DNA of 64,000 nucleotides from Caldalkalibacillus uzonensis (GTDB taxonomy: Bacteria > Bacillota > Bacilli > Caldalkalibacillales > Caldalkalibacillaceae). This document shows positions 16,022 to 23,946 of this stretch, piece after piece. The notes under the pieces were generated by a model. It searched no databases. It was not told where the DNA came from and saw only the letters and a program-made list of their open reading frames with translations. Within the stretch, counting starts at the first letter, position 1. Each line of letters begins with the position of its first letter. The stretch covers positions 248,001-312,000 of the forward strand of contig NZ_JAUSUQ010000002.1 of assembly GCF_030814135.1 (NCBI RefSeq), given 5' to 3'. The translations under genes and the position numbers were made by a program.

Positions 16022-17521
16022 ATGGGAAAACGTGAACAAATCTTCACCTATCGCAATTACATTAACGGGGAGTGGGTGGTGCCGGACAATGCCTCTGTGG
16101 CGGATAATATCAACCCGGCCAACGGAGAAGTGTTGGGGCAGGTGGTGCAATCAACAACCAAAGATGTGCATGCCGCTGTCAAGGCCGCTAAAGAAGCTCA
16201 AAAAAACTGGCGTTTGGTTCCTGCTCCAGAACGCGGGGAATTATTATATGCCATTGGGCAACTGTTGAAGGAACGAAAAGAGCACCTGGCCCGCACGTTA
16301 ACCCAAGAGATGGGCAAGGTCCTGACCGAAGCTAGGGGCGAAGTGCAGGAGGCCATTGACATGGCCTTTTACATGGCTGGTGAAGGCCGCCGCCTTGCAG
16401 GGCAAACTGTCCCCGCTGAGATGCCCAATAAGCATGCTATGAGTGTTCGGTCCCCGGTTGGGGTCGTAGGCATTATTACACCATGGAATTTTCCCATTGC
16501 CATTGCCACATGGAAAATGTTCCCTGCCTTGGTTGCAGGTAATACAGTGGTGTGGAAACCGGCTACCGACACGCCTGCCATGGCCTATGAAACGGTTAAG
16601 ATTTTGGAGGAGGCCGGTGTGCCCAAAGGAGTGGTCAATCTGGTCTATGGCTCAGGAGCGGCCGTAGGAGATGCTTTGGTAGAGCACCCCGATGTGAATG
16701 TGATCTCCTTTACTGGTTCTACTGAGGTTGGAAAACACATTGCCGGCAAAGCGGGCAGTCTGTTAAAAAAAGTATCTCTGGAAATGGGGGGCAAAAACGC
16801 CATCATAGTCATGGATGATGCCGACCTGAATCTGGCTGTTGATGGCATCATTTGGAGTGCATTCGGTACCAGCGGCCAACGCTGCACGGCCTGCAGCCGG
16901 GTGATCGTTCACCGCCATATCCGTGATGAACTGGAAGAGCGCCTGCTAGAGCGCACCAAGCAACTGACCCTTGGTAACGGACTGGACGAAACGGTTGATG
17001 TGGGACCTGTTATCACCCAATTTGCCCTGCAACGCATCCATGAATATGTGAAAATCGGCATTTTAGAAGGGGCTAATCCCTTATGCGGGGGGAAAATAGC
17101 CAACGACGGAGAACTTAGCAAAGGATACTATTATCAACCGACGATTTTTACCGATGTGAACCCGTCTATGCGGATTGCCCAAGAAGAGATTTTTGGTCCG
17201 GTCTTGTCCATCATCCCTGTGGAATCATTTGACGAAGCGATCCAGGTGAACAACAATGTGGCTTACGGCTTATCCAGCGCCATTTTCACACAAGATGTGA
17301 ACCGTGTATTTAAGGCTATGCGCGACCTGGATTCCGGTCTTGTCTATATCAATGCGGGGACGATCGGAGCCGAAATCCATCTCCCCTTCGGAGGGATCAA
17401 GCAAACCGGCAATGGCCACCGTGACTCAGGTTTAGCCTCCCTGGACGTATTCACAGAGTGGAAAAGCATCTACGTGGACTATAGCGGGAAATTGCAACGG
17501 GCCCAGATTGATAACCGTTAA
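16022..17521 (+). CDS. Aldehyde dehydrogenase, probable aminoadipate-semialdehyde (piperideine-6-carboxylate) dehydrogenase
   Basis: A complete 499-residue NAD(P)-dependent aldehyde dehydrogenase. It has the oxyanion Asn in [10 protein letters not shown], cofactor-binding FTGSTEVGK, the catalytic Glu in LEMGGKN and the nucleophilic Cys in GQRCTACSR (about residue 287). EEIFGPVLS and [20 protein letters not shown] follow; the latter resembles the ALDH7 group acting on alpha-aminoadipate semialdehyde. The start ATG follows AAGGGGG. The next gene, 34 bases downstream, matches L-lysine 6-dehydrogenase, whose product cyclises to piperideine-6-carboxylate, the substrate of this enzyme class. The pair would convert lysine to 2-aminoadipate. 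Enzyme family is certain; substrate rests on the neighbour and the ALDH7-like motif. Confidence 0.88.
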   Translation: MGKREQIFTYRNYINGEWVVPDNASVADNINPANGEVLGQVVQSTTKDVHAAVKAAKEAQKNWRLVPAPERGELLYAIGQLLKERKEHLARTLTQEMGKVLTEARGEVQEAIDMAFYMAGEGRRLAGQTVPAEMPNKHAMSVRSPVGVVGIITPWNFPIAIATWKMFPALVAGNTVVWKPATDTPAMAYETVKILEEAGVPKGVVNLVYGSGAAVGDALVEHPDVNVISFTGSTEVGKHIAGKAGSLLKKVSLEMGGKNAIIVMDDADLNLAVDGIIWSAFGTSGQRCTACSRVIVHRHIRDELEERLLERTKQLTLGNGLDETVDVGPVITQFALQRIHEYVKIGILEGANPLCGGKIANDGELSKGYYYQPTIFTDVNPSMRIAQEEIFGPVLSIIPVESFDEAIQVNNNVAYGLSSAIFTQDVNRVFKAMRDLDSGLVYINAGTIGAEIHLPFGGIKQTGNGHRDSGLASLDVFTEWKSIYVDYSGKLQRAQIDNR

Positions 17522-17555
17522 GTGACCAGCAAACACCACCGAGGGAGTGAGGATG

Positions 17556-18710
17556 ATGAAGGTCGCTGTGTTAGGTGCCGGGTTAATGGGCAGGGAAGTA
17601 GCCAGGGATCTGGTTCAGAGCCCAAATGTCGCCTGTGTTGTACTGGCGGATGTCAATCCAGCAAAGGCACAAAATGCATGTCAACAAATTGATTCACCCA
17701 AGCTTACCTCCGCTCATGTTGATGCTTCCCAACATCAACAATTGGTTCAGTTTCTCTATAAATATGATGTGGCGGTAAATGCGCTGTTTTATACATTTAA
17801 TGAAAAGGTAGCCAAAGCGGCCATCGAGTCAGACACACACCTCTGCGATCTGGGCGGTCATATTGGTGAGGAAACGAATAAGGTGCTGCAGTTACATGAC
17901 CTGGCTCACAAAGCGGGGGTCACTCTGATCCCAGATCTTGGCGTAGCACCGGGTATGACCAATATCCTGGCGGGATATGGGGTCAGCAAACTGGATGAAG
18001 CCTCTGCCATTCACCTGCGAGTGGGTGGGCTTCCACTTCGTCCCGAGCCTCCATTGGGCTACAATCTGGTTTTTTCATTGGAAGGTGTATTTGATCACTA
18101 TACTGACCCTTCTCTTGTGATCCGTCATGGCACCACTTATCAGGTTCCCTCTTTATCTGAGGTAGAAACAATCTACTTTGAGCGCTTCGGCCCTCTGGAA
18201 GCATTCCATACGGCCGGCGGAACCTCAACCCTTTCCCGTTCATTTCCTCACCTGAAAGAGTTGGACTACAAAACAATTCGTTATCCAGGACATGCAGAAA
18301 AAATGAAGCTCCTGGTGGATTTAAATCTGACCAAACGAGATTATGTTGTGACGGTGAACGGTGTACAGATAAAACCCCGTGATGTTCTGCGCGAAGTGCT
18401 TACCCCAATTGTCACACTGGGAGACAAAGATGATGTGGTCCTGTTAAGAGTGCAAGTCAAAGGACTTAAAGCAGGCCGCCAAGCCACTTACCAATACGAG
18501 ATGATCACCTATAACGACCGGAATTTGAATGTAACAGCCATGGCTAAATGTACCGCTTATACTGTGTCAGTGGTTGCTCAAATGATTGGGGTTAATGCCA
18601 TCTGTAAACGGGGCGTCTTCCCTCCGGAAGTCATTGTCCCTGGCGACCTGTATATTAAAGAAATGGAGAAGCGCGGTGTACACATTTTCGAATCATGTCT
18701 AACGCAATAG
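17556..18710 (+). CDS. lysDH: L-lysine 6-dehydrogenase (saccharopine dehydrogenase-like fold)
   Basis: The protein starts [20 protein letters not shown] with a Rossmann glycine motif, then has [32 protein letters not shown] and [13 protein letters not shown]. Its middle domain shares [27 protein letters not shown] and [15 protein letters not shown] with the L-lysine 6-dehydrogenase known from Geobacillus. That enzyme removes the epsilon-amino group of lysine with NAD, giving 2-aminoadipate 6-semialdehyde. About 384 residues, as expected. GAGGGAG lies upstream of three in-frame candidates (GTG 17547, ATG 17553, ATG 17556); the last matches the homolog's start and has good spacing. It follows the aldehyde dehydrogenase in a two-gene operon. 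Confidence 0.87.
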   Translation: MKVAVLGAGLMGREVARDLVQSPNVACVVLADVNPAKAQNACQQIDSPKLTSAHVDASQHQQLVQFLYKYDVAVNALFYTFNEKVAKAAIESDTHLCDLGGHIGEETNKVLQLHDLAHKAGVTLIPDLGVAPGMTNILAGYGVSKLDEASAIHLRVGGLPLRPEPPLGYNLVFSLEGVFDHYTDPSLVIRHGTTYQVPSLSEVETIYFERFGPLEAFHTAGGTSTLSRSFPHLKELDYKTIRYPGHAEKMKLLVDLNLTKRDYVVTVNGVQIKPRDVLREVLTPIVTLGDKDDVVLLRVQVKGLKAGRQATYQYEMITYNDRNLNVTAMAKCTAYTVSVVAQMIGVNAICKRGVFPPEVIVPGDLYIKEMEKRGVHIFESCLTQ

Positions 18711-18773
18711 GAACTCATTAAAATGGGAAGTACTCCCGCTCGCTTCTTCCTAATATAAATTTAAACGAATCCG

Positions 18774-18840
18774 TTGTCGAATACAGGCACAAAAAACATG
18801 AGAACCACTTCTTTTGCTGAATTGGCACTACCTTTGTCAA
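18774..18840 (+). promoter_or_regulatory. Two candidate Spo0A boxes upstream of racA
   Basis: TTGTCGAA at 18774-18781 contains a perfect Spo0A core (TGTCGAA), and TTTGTCAA at 18833-18840 is a close variant. Both lie between the lysDH stop and racA. In Bacillus, racA is switched on early in sporulation in a Spo0A-dependent way, so these sites fit the gene. The remaining intergenic bases show no other clear element. Confidence 0.5.
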
Positions 18841-18904
18841 GCAGGCAGGGACTTGCCTTTTTCCCTCGAATATAAAACACAAAATATCACGAGGGGGAAT
18901 GGGC

Positions 18905-19489
18905 ATGGGCAAAGCTTTGAAAACGAAAGAAGTGGCCAAAAGGTTAGGTGTCAGCTCCCGTACAATCCAACGCTGGGTACGCAACTTCAATCTGCCTTAT
19001 CAAACCAATGCACGGGGACATTACACTTTTGAAGAACAGCATATTAAACTACTGCAACAGATCAGGGATCAACTGCATGCCGGGGTGCCTCTGGAAAAAG
19101 TAGCACCTACAGAAAAATCAAATGAAGGCGGGGCAGGAAGCAACCTGTCAGTCACTGACCCCACCTCGCCCAAACAGGACACAGAACCAAACCAAACCGC
19201 TGCAACTTCTCTCTATGATTCCTCTGTGAAACAGGCTCTAACCAAAGTTGAAGCTCAGCTTGAAAACTTGGAAAAAAGTATTTCCACTAAAGCTGACGAA
19301 GTCGTTTATGAGCAAATGATCATCCACCGCCGGGAACTGGACCGCCTGACAGCTACCGTTTCTCAGTTGGAATACAAACTGGATGAACTTGAACACAAGA
19401 TCACAGAACTTAAAGCCTTATTGCAAGTCAAGGAGGAACATCAACCTAAAAAAAGATTTTCTTTCTTTTCTTTTGCCAGACAGGCTTAA
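18905..19489 (+). CDS. racA: RacA-like chromosome-anchoring protein (MerR-type HTH plus coiled coil)
   Basis: Residues 5-70 form a MerR-like helix-turn-helix (LKTKEVAKRLGVSSRTIQRW, then ARGHYTFEEQHIKLLQQI). A polar linker follows (residues 70-110). Residues about 113-180 form a coiled coil rich in Leu, Glu and Lys, including KADEVVYEQMIIHRRELDRL. The tail is basic (KKRFSFFSFARQA). This order and the KADEVV/HRRE motifs match RacA, which binds near the chromosome origin and tethers it to the cell pole through DivIVA during sporulation. The ATG at 18905 is six bases after GAGGGGGA; the ATG six bases earlier is too close. Length (194 residues) agrees with the family. Two Spo0A-like boxes lie upstream. 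Confidence 0.82.
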   Translation: MGKALKTKEVAKRLGVSSRTIQRWVRNFNLPYQTNARGHYTFEEQHIKLLQQIRDQLHAGVPLEKVAPTEKSNEGGAGSNLSVTDPTSPKQDTEPNQTAATSLYDSSVKQALTKVEAQLENLEKSISTKADEVVYEQMIIHRRELDRLTATVSQLEYKLDELEHKITELKALLQVKEEHQPKKRFSFFSFARQA

Positions 19490-19573
19490 AATGCACATGG
19501 GTCTGACAACCACAGCCAACCCAATCACTATTTTAGTAGATAAGAACCGTCTCCCGGGGGCAAGCCCAACACG

Positions 19574-19604
19574 AAAAAGGCAGTCCCAGACCGACTGCCT
19601 TTTT
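19574..19604. terminator. Bidirectional terminator between racA and the acyl-CoA dehydrogenase gene
   Basis: AAAAAGGCAGTC and GACTGCCTTTTT form a 12-bp stem around a 7-base loop, with the A-run and T-run arranged so that both converging transcripts would end here. Confidence 0.9.
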
Positions 19605-19622
19605 CTAGTGCCCAACGTGCAT

Positions 19623-20840
19623 TTAATGCTCCACCAAATCTTTTTCTTCTTCAAACGGCCAGGCGGGCAACATTTTTCTGAGCGGTTTGTCCTGACGGTA
19701 GCCCAACACATAGTCGGCTTGCATCAAAGTATGGATTTCCCGTGTTCCTTCATAGATGACCGGTGCTTTGGCATTGCGCAAGTGCCGCTCCACCGGATAT
19801 TCGTTGGAATAACCGTAAGCCCCATGAATCTGCACCGCATCGTTGGCCGCTTCGAAAGCAAAATCACACGCTTTCCACTTGGCCAGGGATGTTTCACGGG
19901 TGTTGCGGATACCTTGGTTTTTAAGCCAGCCGGCTTTATACACCAGCAACCTGGCCATTTGTAGTTTGGCTTCCATATTGGCAATCATCTGCTTAACAAG
20001 TTGATGCTGGCCAATCTCTTTCCCAAACGTTTTGCGTTCATGGCAATATTGTACGCTGGCTTCCAGGCAAGCCATGATCAAGCCGCAGGCCCCAGCTGCC
20101 ACGGAGAACCGTCCGTTATCCAGAGCAGACATGGCGATTTTAAATCCTTCTCCTTCTTCGCCCAACAAATTCTCCTTGGGTACTTTGATGTTGTCAAAAA
20201 AGATCTCCCCTGTGTTACCGGCACGAATACCCAGCTTGCCTTTAATCGCTTTGGAGGAGAAGCCGGGCATGGTCCGCTCCACAATAAAGGCTGAGATTCC
20301 CTTATGACCTTTGCTTTTGTCTGTGTAGGCAAAAACGATAAAATGATCGGCCATATCACACAAGGAAATCCATGTTTTTTGGCCATTGAGAATGTAATAG
20401 TCTCCTTCTTTTACCGCTGTAGAGTTCATGGCCTTCACGTCAGAACCGGCGTTGGGTTCAGTTAAGCCGAAAGCTCCAATTTTTTCTCCTTTGGCCTGCG
20501 GCACAAGATATTTCTGTTTTTGTTCTTCATTTCCCCATTGTAACAAGGTCATGCTGTTCAAAGCCGTATGCACTGACACGGCCGTGCGGAAGGCGGTATC
20601 CCCGCGCTCAAGCTCTTCACATACAATAGCAAGCGAATTGTAATCCATGCCGCTTCCACCGTATTTTTCCGGAATGCAGACTCCCATCAGATTCAGCTCA
20701 CCCAACCGCTTTAAAATGTTGGGATCAAACTTTCCTTGCTCATCCCACTCTTTGATGTAAGGCATAATTTCCTTGTCCACAAACTGGCGGACCATTTTGC
20801 GCAACATGTCTTGTTCTTCAGTAAAAGCAAAATTCATCAT
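19623..20840 (-). CDS. Acyl-CoA dehydrogenase
   Basis: A 405-residue flavoenzyme of the acyl-CoA dehydrogenase family. Visible motifs are FGLTEPNAGSD near residue 130, KTWISLCDMADHF, the FAD/substrate loop RFSVAAGACG, and QIHGAYGYSNEYPVERHLRNAKAPVIYEGTREI, where the Glu before GT is the catalytic base in this subgroup. It oxidises an acyl-CoA to the enoyl-CoA and passes electrons to ETF. A GGAGGGG site precedes the start. It is 30 bases downstream of a CaiB-type CoA-transferase, an arrangement seen for glutaryl-CoA dehydrogenase with glutarate CoA-transferase. With lysine-degrading genes only 1 kb away, glutaryl-CoA is a reasonable but unproven substrate. Confidence 0.87.
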   Translation of the reverse strand: MMNFAFTEEQDMLRKMVRQFVDKEIMPYIKEWDEQGKFDPNILKRLGELNLMGVCIPEKYGGSGMDYNSLAIVCEELERGDTAFRTAVSVHTALNSMTLLQWGNEEQKQKYLVPQAKGEKIGAFGLTEPNAGSDVKAMNSTAVKEGDYYILNGQKTWISLCDMADHFIVFAYTDKSKGHKGISAFIVERTMPGFSSKAIKGKLGIRAGNTGEIFFDNIKVPKENLLGEEGEGFKIAMSALDNGRFSVAAGACGLIMACLEASVQYCHERKTFGKEIGQHQLVKQMIANMEAKLQMARLLVYKAGWLKNQGIRNTRETSLAKWKACDFAFEAANDAVQIHGAYGYSNEYPVERHLRNAKAPVIYEGTREIHTLMQADYVLGYRQDKPLRKMLPAWPFEEEKDLVEH

Positions 20841-20870
20841 GATTTAACCCCTCCTAAAGTTTTGATCAGA

Positions 20871-22058
20871 TTATAAAATGCCTTTTTCTTTTAAGGCTTC
20901 AATCCCTTTGGCATCCATCCCCAGTTCTCTCAATACTTCCTCCGTATGTTCGCCCACCAGCGGCGGCGGATAACGAAACTGAACCGGGGTGCGGGACAGC
21001 TTTAACGGACTGCCTACCACACGTATCTCACCGGCAGTCGGATGTTCTATGGGAACGACCATCTGACGCGCCGCCACCTGAGGATCATTAAACACTTCAG
21101 CCATGTTGTTGATCGGTCCGCAGGGAATGCCATGCTGATTGAATAGATCTTGCCATTCGGCTGACGTTTTCAGTTTAAACACTGCAGAGAGAAGATCCGC
21201 AAGCTCATAGCGGTGCTCCACCCGCTGATCGTTAGTAGCAAAACGTTGATCATCAGCCCATTCTTCTTTATCAATCAGCCTGCACAGTTTCTTAAATTGC
21301 CTGTCATTGCCCACGGCCAACACCATCTCCCCATCTTTGGTGGGGAAAGTTTGGTAAGGCACTATATTGGGATGATGATTGCCCAGTAACTTAGGCAACT
21401 GGCCGGAAATTAAATAGTTGCTGGCTACGTTGACCAGGGCACTGATGGCAGCGTCAAACAGGGCCAGATCAAGACTTTGCCCTTCTCCGGACTGTTCCCT
21501 TTCGTACAGGGCAGCCGTGATGCCGATCACCGCATACAATCCGGTCATAACGTCCGTAATGGCCACTCCCACTTTCAGTGGTCCCGATTCCTCACTGCCT
21601 GTGATGCTCATCAGTCCGCTCATAGCCTGGATAATGTAATCATAGCCGGCCAATGCTTTATATGGCCCCGCTCTGCCAAATCCTGTGATCGAGCAGTAGA
21701 TAAGGCGGGGGTTCAGTTTTTTCAAATCCTCATAGCCCAATTGCCATTTTTCCATGGTGCCATGCTTGAAGTTATGAATAAGGACATCACTTTGCCGGAC
21801 CAGTTGTTTCAAGACAGCCTTCCCCTCTTCTGTTTTCAGATTAAGGGTCAGCGCCTTTTTGTTGCGGTTGGTACACAGGTAGTAAGCACTCTCCCCAGCT
21901 TTAAATGGGGGACCCCAGGCACGGGTATCATCGCTTCCGCCGGGTGCTTCCACTTTAATCACTTCCGCTCCCAAATCACCTAATATCATGGTGCTGAACG
22001 GACCAGCCAATACCCGGCTTAAATCCAGCACACGCACACCGCTTAATGCACCTCTCAT
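20871..22058 (-). CDS. Type III (CaiB/BaiF) CoA-transferase
   Basis: This 395-residue protein has the CaiB/BaiF N-terminal pattern RVLDLSRVLAGPFSTMILGDLGAEVIKVEAPGG and the catalytic Asp in VAITDVMTGLYAV near residue 169. NRNKKALTLNLKTEEGK, CSITGFGRAGPY and the C-terminal GSPLKLSRTPVQFRYPPPLVGEHT are also typical. These enzymes move CoA between carboxylic acids. GGAGG lies nine bases before the ATG. It leads a two-gene unit with the acyl-CoA dehydrogenase. A strong hairpin with a T-run lies 50-110 bases upstream, with a promoter-like sequence beyond it, so expression may depend on read-through of a leader terminator. Confidence 0.88.
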   Translation of the reverse strand: MRGALSGVRVLDLSRVLAGPFSTMILGDLGAEVIKVEAPGGSDDTRAWGPPFKAGESAYYLCTNRNKKALTLNLKTEEGKAVLKQLVRQSDVLIHNFKHGTMEKWQLGYEDLKKLNPRLIYCSITGFGRAGPYKALAGYDYIIQAMSGLMSITGSEESGPLKVGVAITDVMTGLYAVIGITAALYEREQSGEGQSLDLALFDAAISALVNVASNYLISGQLPKLLGNHHPNIVPYQTFPTKDGEMVLAVGNDRQFKKLCRLIDKEEWADDQRFATNDQRVEHRYELADLLSAVFKLKTSAEWQDLFNQHGIPCGPINNMAEVFNDPQVAARQMVVPIEHPTAGEIRVVGSPLKLSRTPVQFRYPPPLVGEHTEEVLRELGMDAKGIEALKEKGIL

Positions 22059-22110
22059 CTACTCACCTCCGCTATGTTAATCTATGAGCAAATCAGTTTC
22101 TAAAAGAACA

Positions 22111-22165
22111 CAAAAAGCCAGTTATCCCCCTTTATCTGCTGGCCTAAAAGGGGTGATAACCGGCT
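22111..22165 (-). terminator. Strong terminator hairpin in the leader of the CoA-transferase gene
   Basis: On the minus strand AGCCGGTTATC(A)CCCCTTT pairs with AAAGGGG(G)GATAACTGGCT, about 17 pairs with three mismatches around a 14-base loop. TTTTT follows. It could end the DUF3870 transcript. A promoter-like sequence lies about 115 bases further upstream, and none is seen between hairpin and gene, so it may instead be an attenuator for the CoA-transferase/acyl-CoA dehydrogenase pair. The roughly 100-base leader between them contains a small CAATCC/GGATTG hairpin and no riboswitch class I recognise. Confidence 0.78.
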
Positions 22166-22278
22166 CCTTAGTCTGGGAAAACAATCCGGGCGGTGGATTG
22201 CAACCAAACTTTCGCCTTGTATTCTGTTACGTTATTTTGACGGAGAAGATGGCTAGCCTGTTGTGTTTCTGTTTTTAA

Positions 22279-22305
22279 TTTATACTGTTTTACACTCATT
22301 GTCAA
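22279..22305 (-). promoter_or_regulatory. Candidate sigma-A promoter for the CoA-transferase leader
   Basis: On the minus strand a perfect TTGACA is followed after 15 bases by TATAAA. The spacer is short of the ideal 17. It lies between the DUF3870 stop and the hairpin, so transcripts from here would cross the terminator before the CoA-transferase start. Confidence 0.5.
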
Positions 22306-22364
22306 CAGATAATTCGTACTTTTTGTTCATTTTCTCAGATCAGTATCCAGGAACTTGCACCACA

Positions 22365-22685
22365 TCAGATCCGCTCCCGATAGTGAAGATACTGACGGTG
22401 CAAGTCCTTCACCGCTGCGATGAGAGCTTGCTGTGCTTTGCCGTGGTAATAGGTCTGTATTCTCGTTACCAACTCCTCCACACCGTCTTGCAGACTACAC
22501 CCGCGCAACAGCCGTCCCAAATATTCTTGGGCATGTTCCGTAGCTAAAGTGCAAGACGCATCGACAATGACACCGTATTTTTCCTCAATCTCCGCTGTGA
22601 TGGTCAATGTTTCATACACGCTCTTCGCTGCCATCCCTTGGGGCAGCTTGGCGTGTCCAGCTAATAGAATAATTTTGGCCATCAT
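22365..22685 (-). CDS. DUF3870 domain protein
   Basis: A 106-residue soluble protein with the DUF3870 pattern: KIILLAGHAKLPQGMAAKSVYETLTI, then VDASCTLATEHAQEYLGRLLRGCSL and a C-terminal KAQQALIAAVKDLHRQYLHY. The family is of unknown function and is frequent near catabolic genes in Bacillota. AAAGGAG precedes the ATG. It lies upstream of the CoA-transferase/acyl-CoA dehydrogenase pair on the same strand, separated by about 300 bases holding a promoter-like sequence and a terminator. I cannot assign a reaction. Confidence 0.82.
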   Translation of the reverse strand: MMAKIILLAGHAKLPQGMAAKSVYETLTITAEIEEKYGVIVDASCTLATEHAQEYLGRLLRGCSLQDGVEELVTRIQTYYHGKAQQALIAAVKDLHRQYLHYRERI

Positions 22686-22734
22686 GCATAGCTCCTTTGT
22701 GTCACTTTTTTTGCCTATATTATATTTTAGCTGT

Positions 22735-22833
22735 TTATCTTGTATATGTCTTTGGTTTGCCAGACAGGAGCCGAACAGACATAAACAACGCTACATTTAA
22801 CAAGGTCCAGACAATCACAAACAATCCCAACAC
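22735..22833 (-). CDS. Candidate small single-span membrane protein downstream of cydB
   Basis: Just after cydB an open frame encodes about 32 residues from a GTG (VLGLFVIVWTLLNVALFMSV, then RLLSGKPKTYTR): one transmembrane helix and a basic C-terminal tail. AAGGG lies immediately upstream of the GTG, and a TTG two codons later is also possible. The frame stays open further upstream into the cydB 3' end. Small single-helix subunits such as CydX or CydS accompany many bd oxidases, but this sequence does not match those I know. Function is inferred only from position and topology. Confidence 0.4.
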   Translation of the reverse strand: MLGLFVIVWTLLNVALFMSVRLLSGKPKTYTR

Positions 22834-22877
22834 TCCCTTATAACGGATATTATTTGTACTCTTTTTATCGGCATCTT

Positions 22878-23909
22878 TTATTCCTGCTTTAAATAGCCAG
22901 TGTCTTTTAAAAACATTTTCCAAAAGTAGACAAAACCAGGTGTTAAGATCAGAAAGCCGATGATAAAAGACAAGAATAGAGCGCGAAACGTATTGGGATG
23001 GGTAAAGCCCGATTCCAGAGTGACCACCGGATAAACGAGATAGGGTAAATGAGCCATTCCGTAGGTAGCACTGGCCAGTAAAAATTGCACCGCCGTACTG
23101 ATCACCGCCAGTCGCGGACGTCCTAGGAGGGAAGATTCTTTAGTATGGGGCAAAAACAGTGCCCCATAGCCAATCACAAAGAAAAGCAGCGACAGGATCA
23201 ACAAGATACCATTAGCTTCCAAATTGGCATAAAACCACTCAGCCTCCCGCCTGACAGCTCCCACAATAGAAAGGGCGGCCAGCACCAAGACCGGTCCAAG
23301 AAATAGAGCATTGCGGCGGAAGATGCGATATGCTTCTTTCTCTCCTGCTTCGTTGGCGTAATCACTTAAAAATAAGGCTGACAAATACAAGGAGCTGACC
23401 ACAGCCAAGAAACTAAAGGCATAGGTACGGGTACTGGTCAACAACGCTCTGAAATCGAGGCGCTCCAGTCCCTCCACCACCTCAATCAATCCCCCTTGGG
23501 CAATGGGTAATACAAGAACCAGAATCGCTGGGATCAGCAATCCTGTCACCCCGGATGTCACCGTTAACAATGCTTTATATTTCTGGACGGAATGGGCAAA
23601 AACCAGAAAAGCGCTGCGCACCAAAAGCAAAAGCAAGACCAGGCTGCCTGGGATCAACAGCACGGTGCCCAGCGTAAACGTAGCCCCTGGAAAAAAGCTG
23701 AACAACGCCACAACGATCAAGACCACAAACACATTGGTCACTTCCCAGGAAGGGGACAGAAAACGGTTGACCATTGTGGTCGCTCTATTCCTTTTGCGCT
23801 TCATGTAAAACATGGCCCAAAATCCGGCACCAAAATCGATTGCAGCTGCAACGGCGTAAATCATGACAAAAATCCAAAGCATGGTAATTGCCAATAAGGC
23901 ATCAGTCAT
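22878..23909 (-). CDS. cydB: Cytochrome bd-type ubiquinol oxidase subunit II (CydB)
   Basis: About 343 residues with eight to nine hydrophobic segments, starting MTDALLAITMLWIFVMIYAV, then AIDFGAGFWAMFYMKRKR and the CydB-type FLSPSWEVTNVFVV. The C-terminal part has AHLPYLVYPVVTLESGFTHP, typical of subunit II. It packs against CydA, which carries the haems. The ATG at 23909 has GAGAGGAAG upstream; the reading frame is open for 59 codons further upstream, but that overlaps cydA and lacks a start signal. It begins 37 bases after cydA. Confidence 0.9.
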   Translation of the reverse strand: MTDALLAITMLWIFVMIYAVAAAIDFGAGFWAMFYMKRKRNRATTMVNRFLSPSWEVTNVFVVLIVVALFSFFPGATFTLGTVLLIPGSLVLLLLLVRSAFLVFAHSVQKYKALLTVTSGVTGLLIPAILVLVLPIAQGGLIEVVEGLERLDFRALLTSTRTYAFSFLAVVSSLYLSALFLSDYANEAGEKEAYRIFRRNALFLGPVLVLAALSIVGAVRREAEWFYANLEANGILLILSLLFFVIGYGALFLPHTKESSLLGRPRLAVISTAVQFLLASATYGMAHLPYLVYPVVTLESGFTHPNTFRALFLSFIIGFLILTPGFVYFWKMFLKDTGYLKQE

Positions 23910-23946
23910 TTTATTCTTCCTCTCTGACAAAGAATGACCTTGTCTA

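Noticed and set aside
18718-18990. 90-codon minus-strand ORF between lysDH and racA
   Set aside because: It overlaps the racA start and the Spo0A boxes, has no ribosome site, and has no recognisable protein features.
22166-22271. Known riboswitch or T-box in the CoA-transferase leader
   Set aside because: I looked for the T-box sequence AGGGTGG, GEMM, THF, ZTP and SAM core motifs and found none; only a generic leader is claimed.
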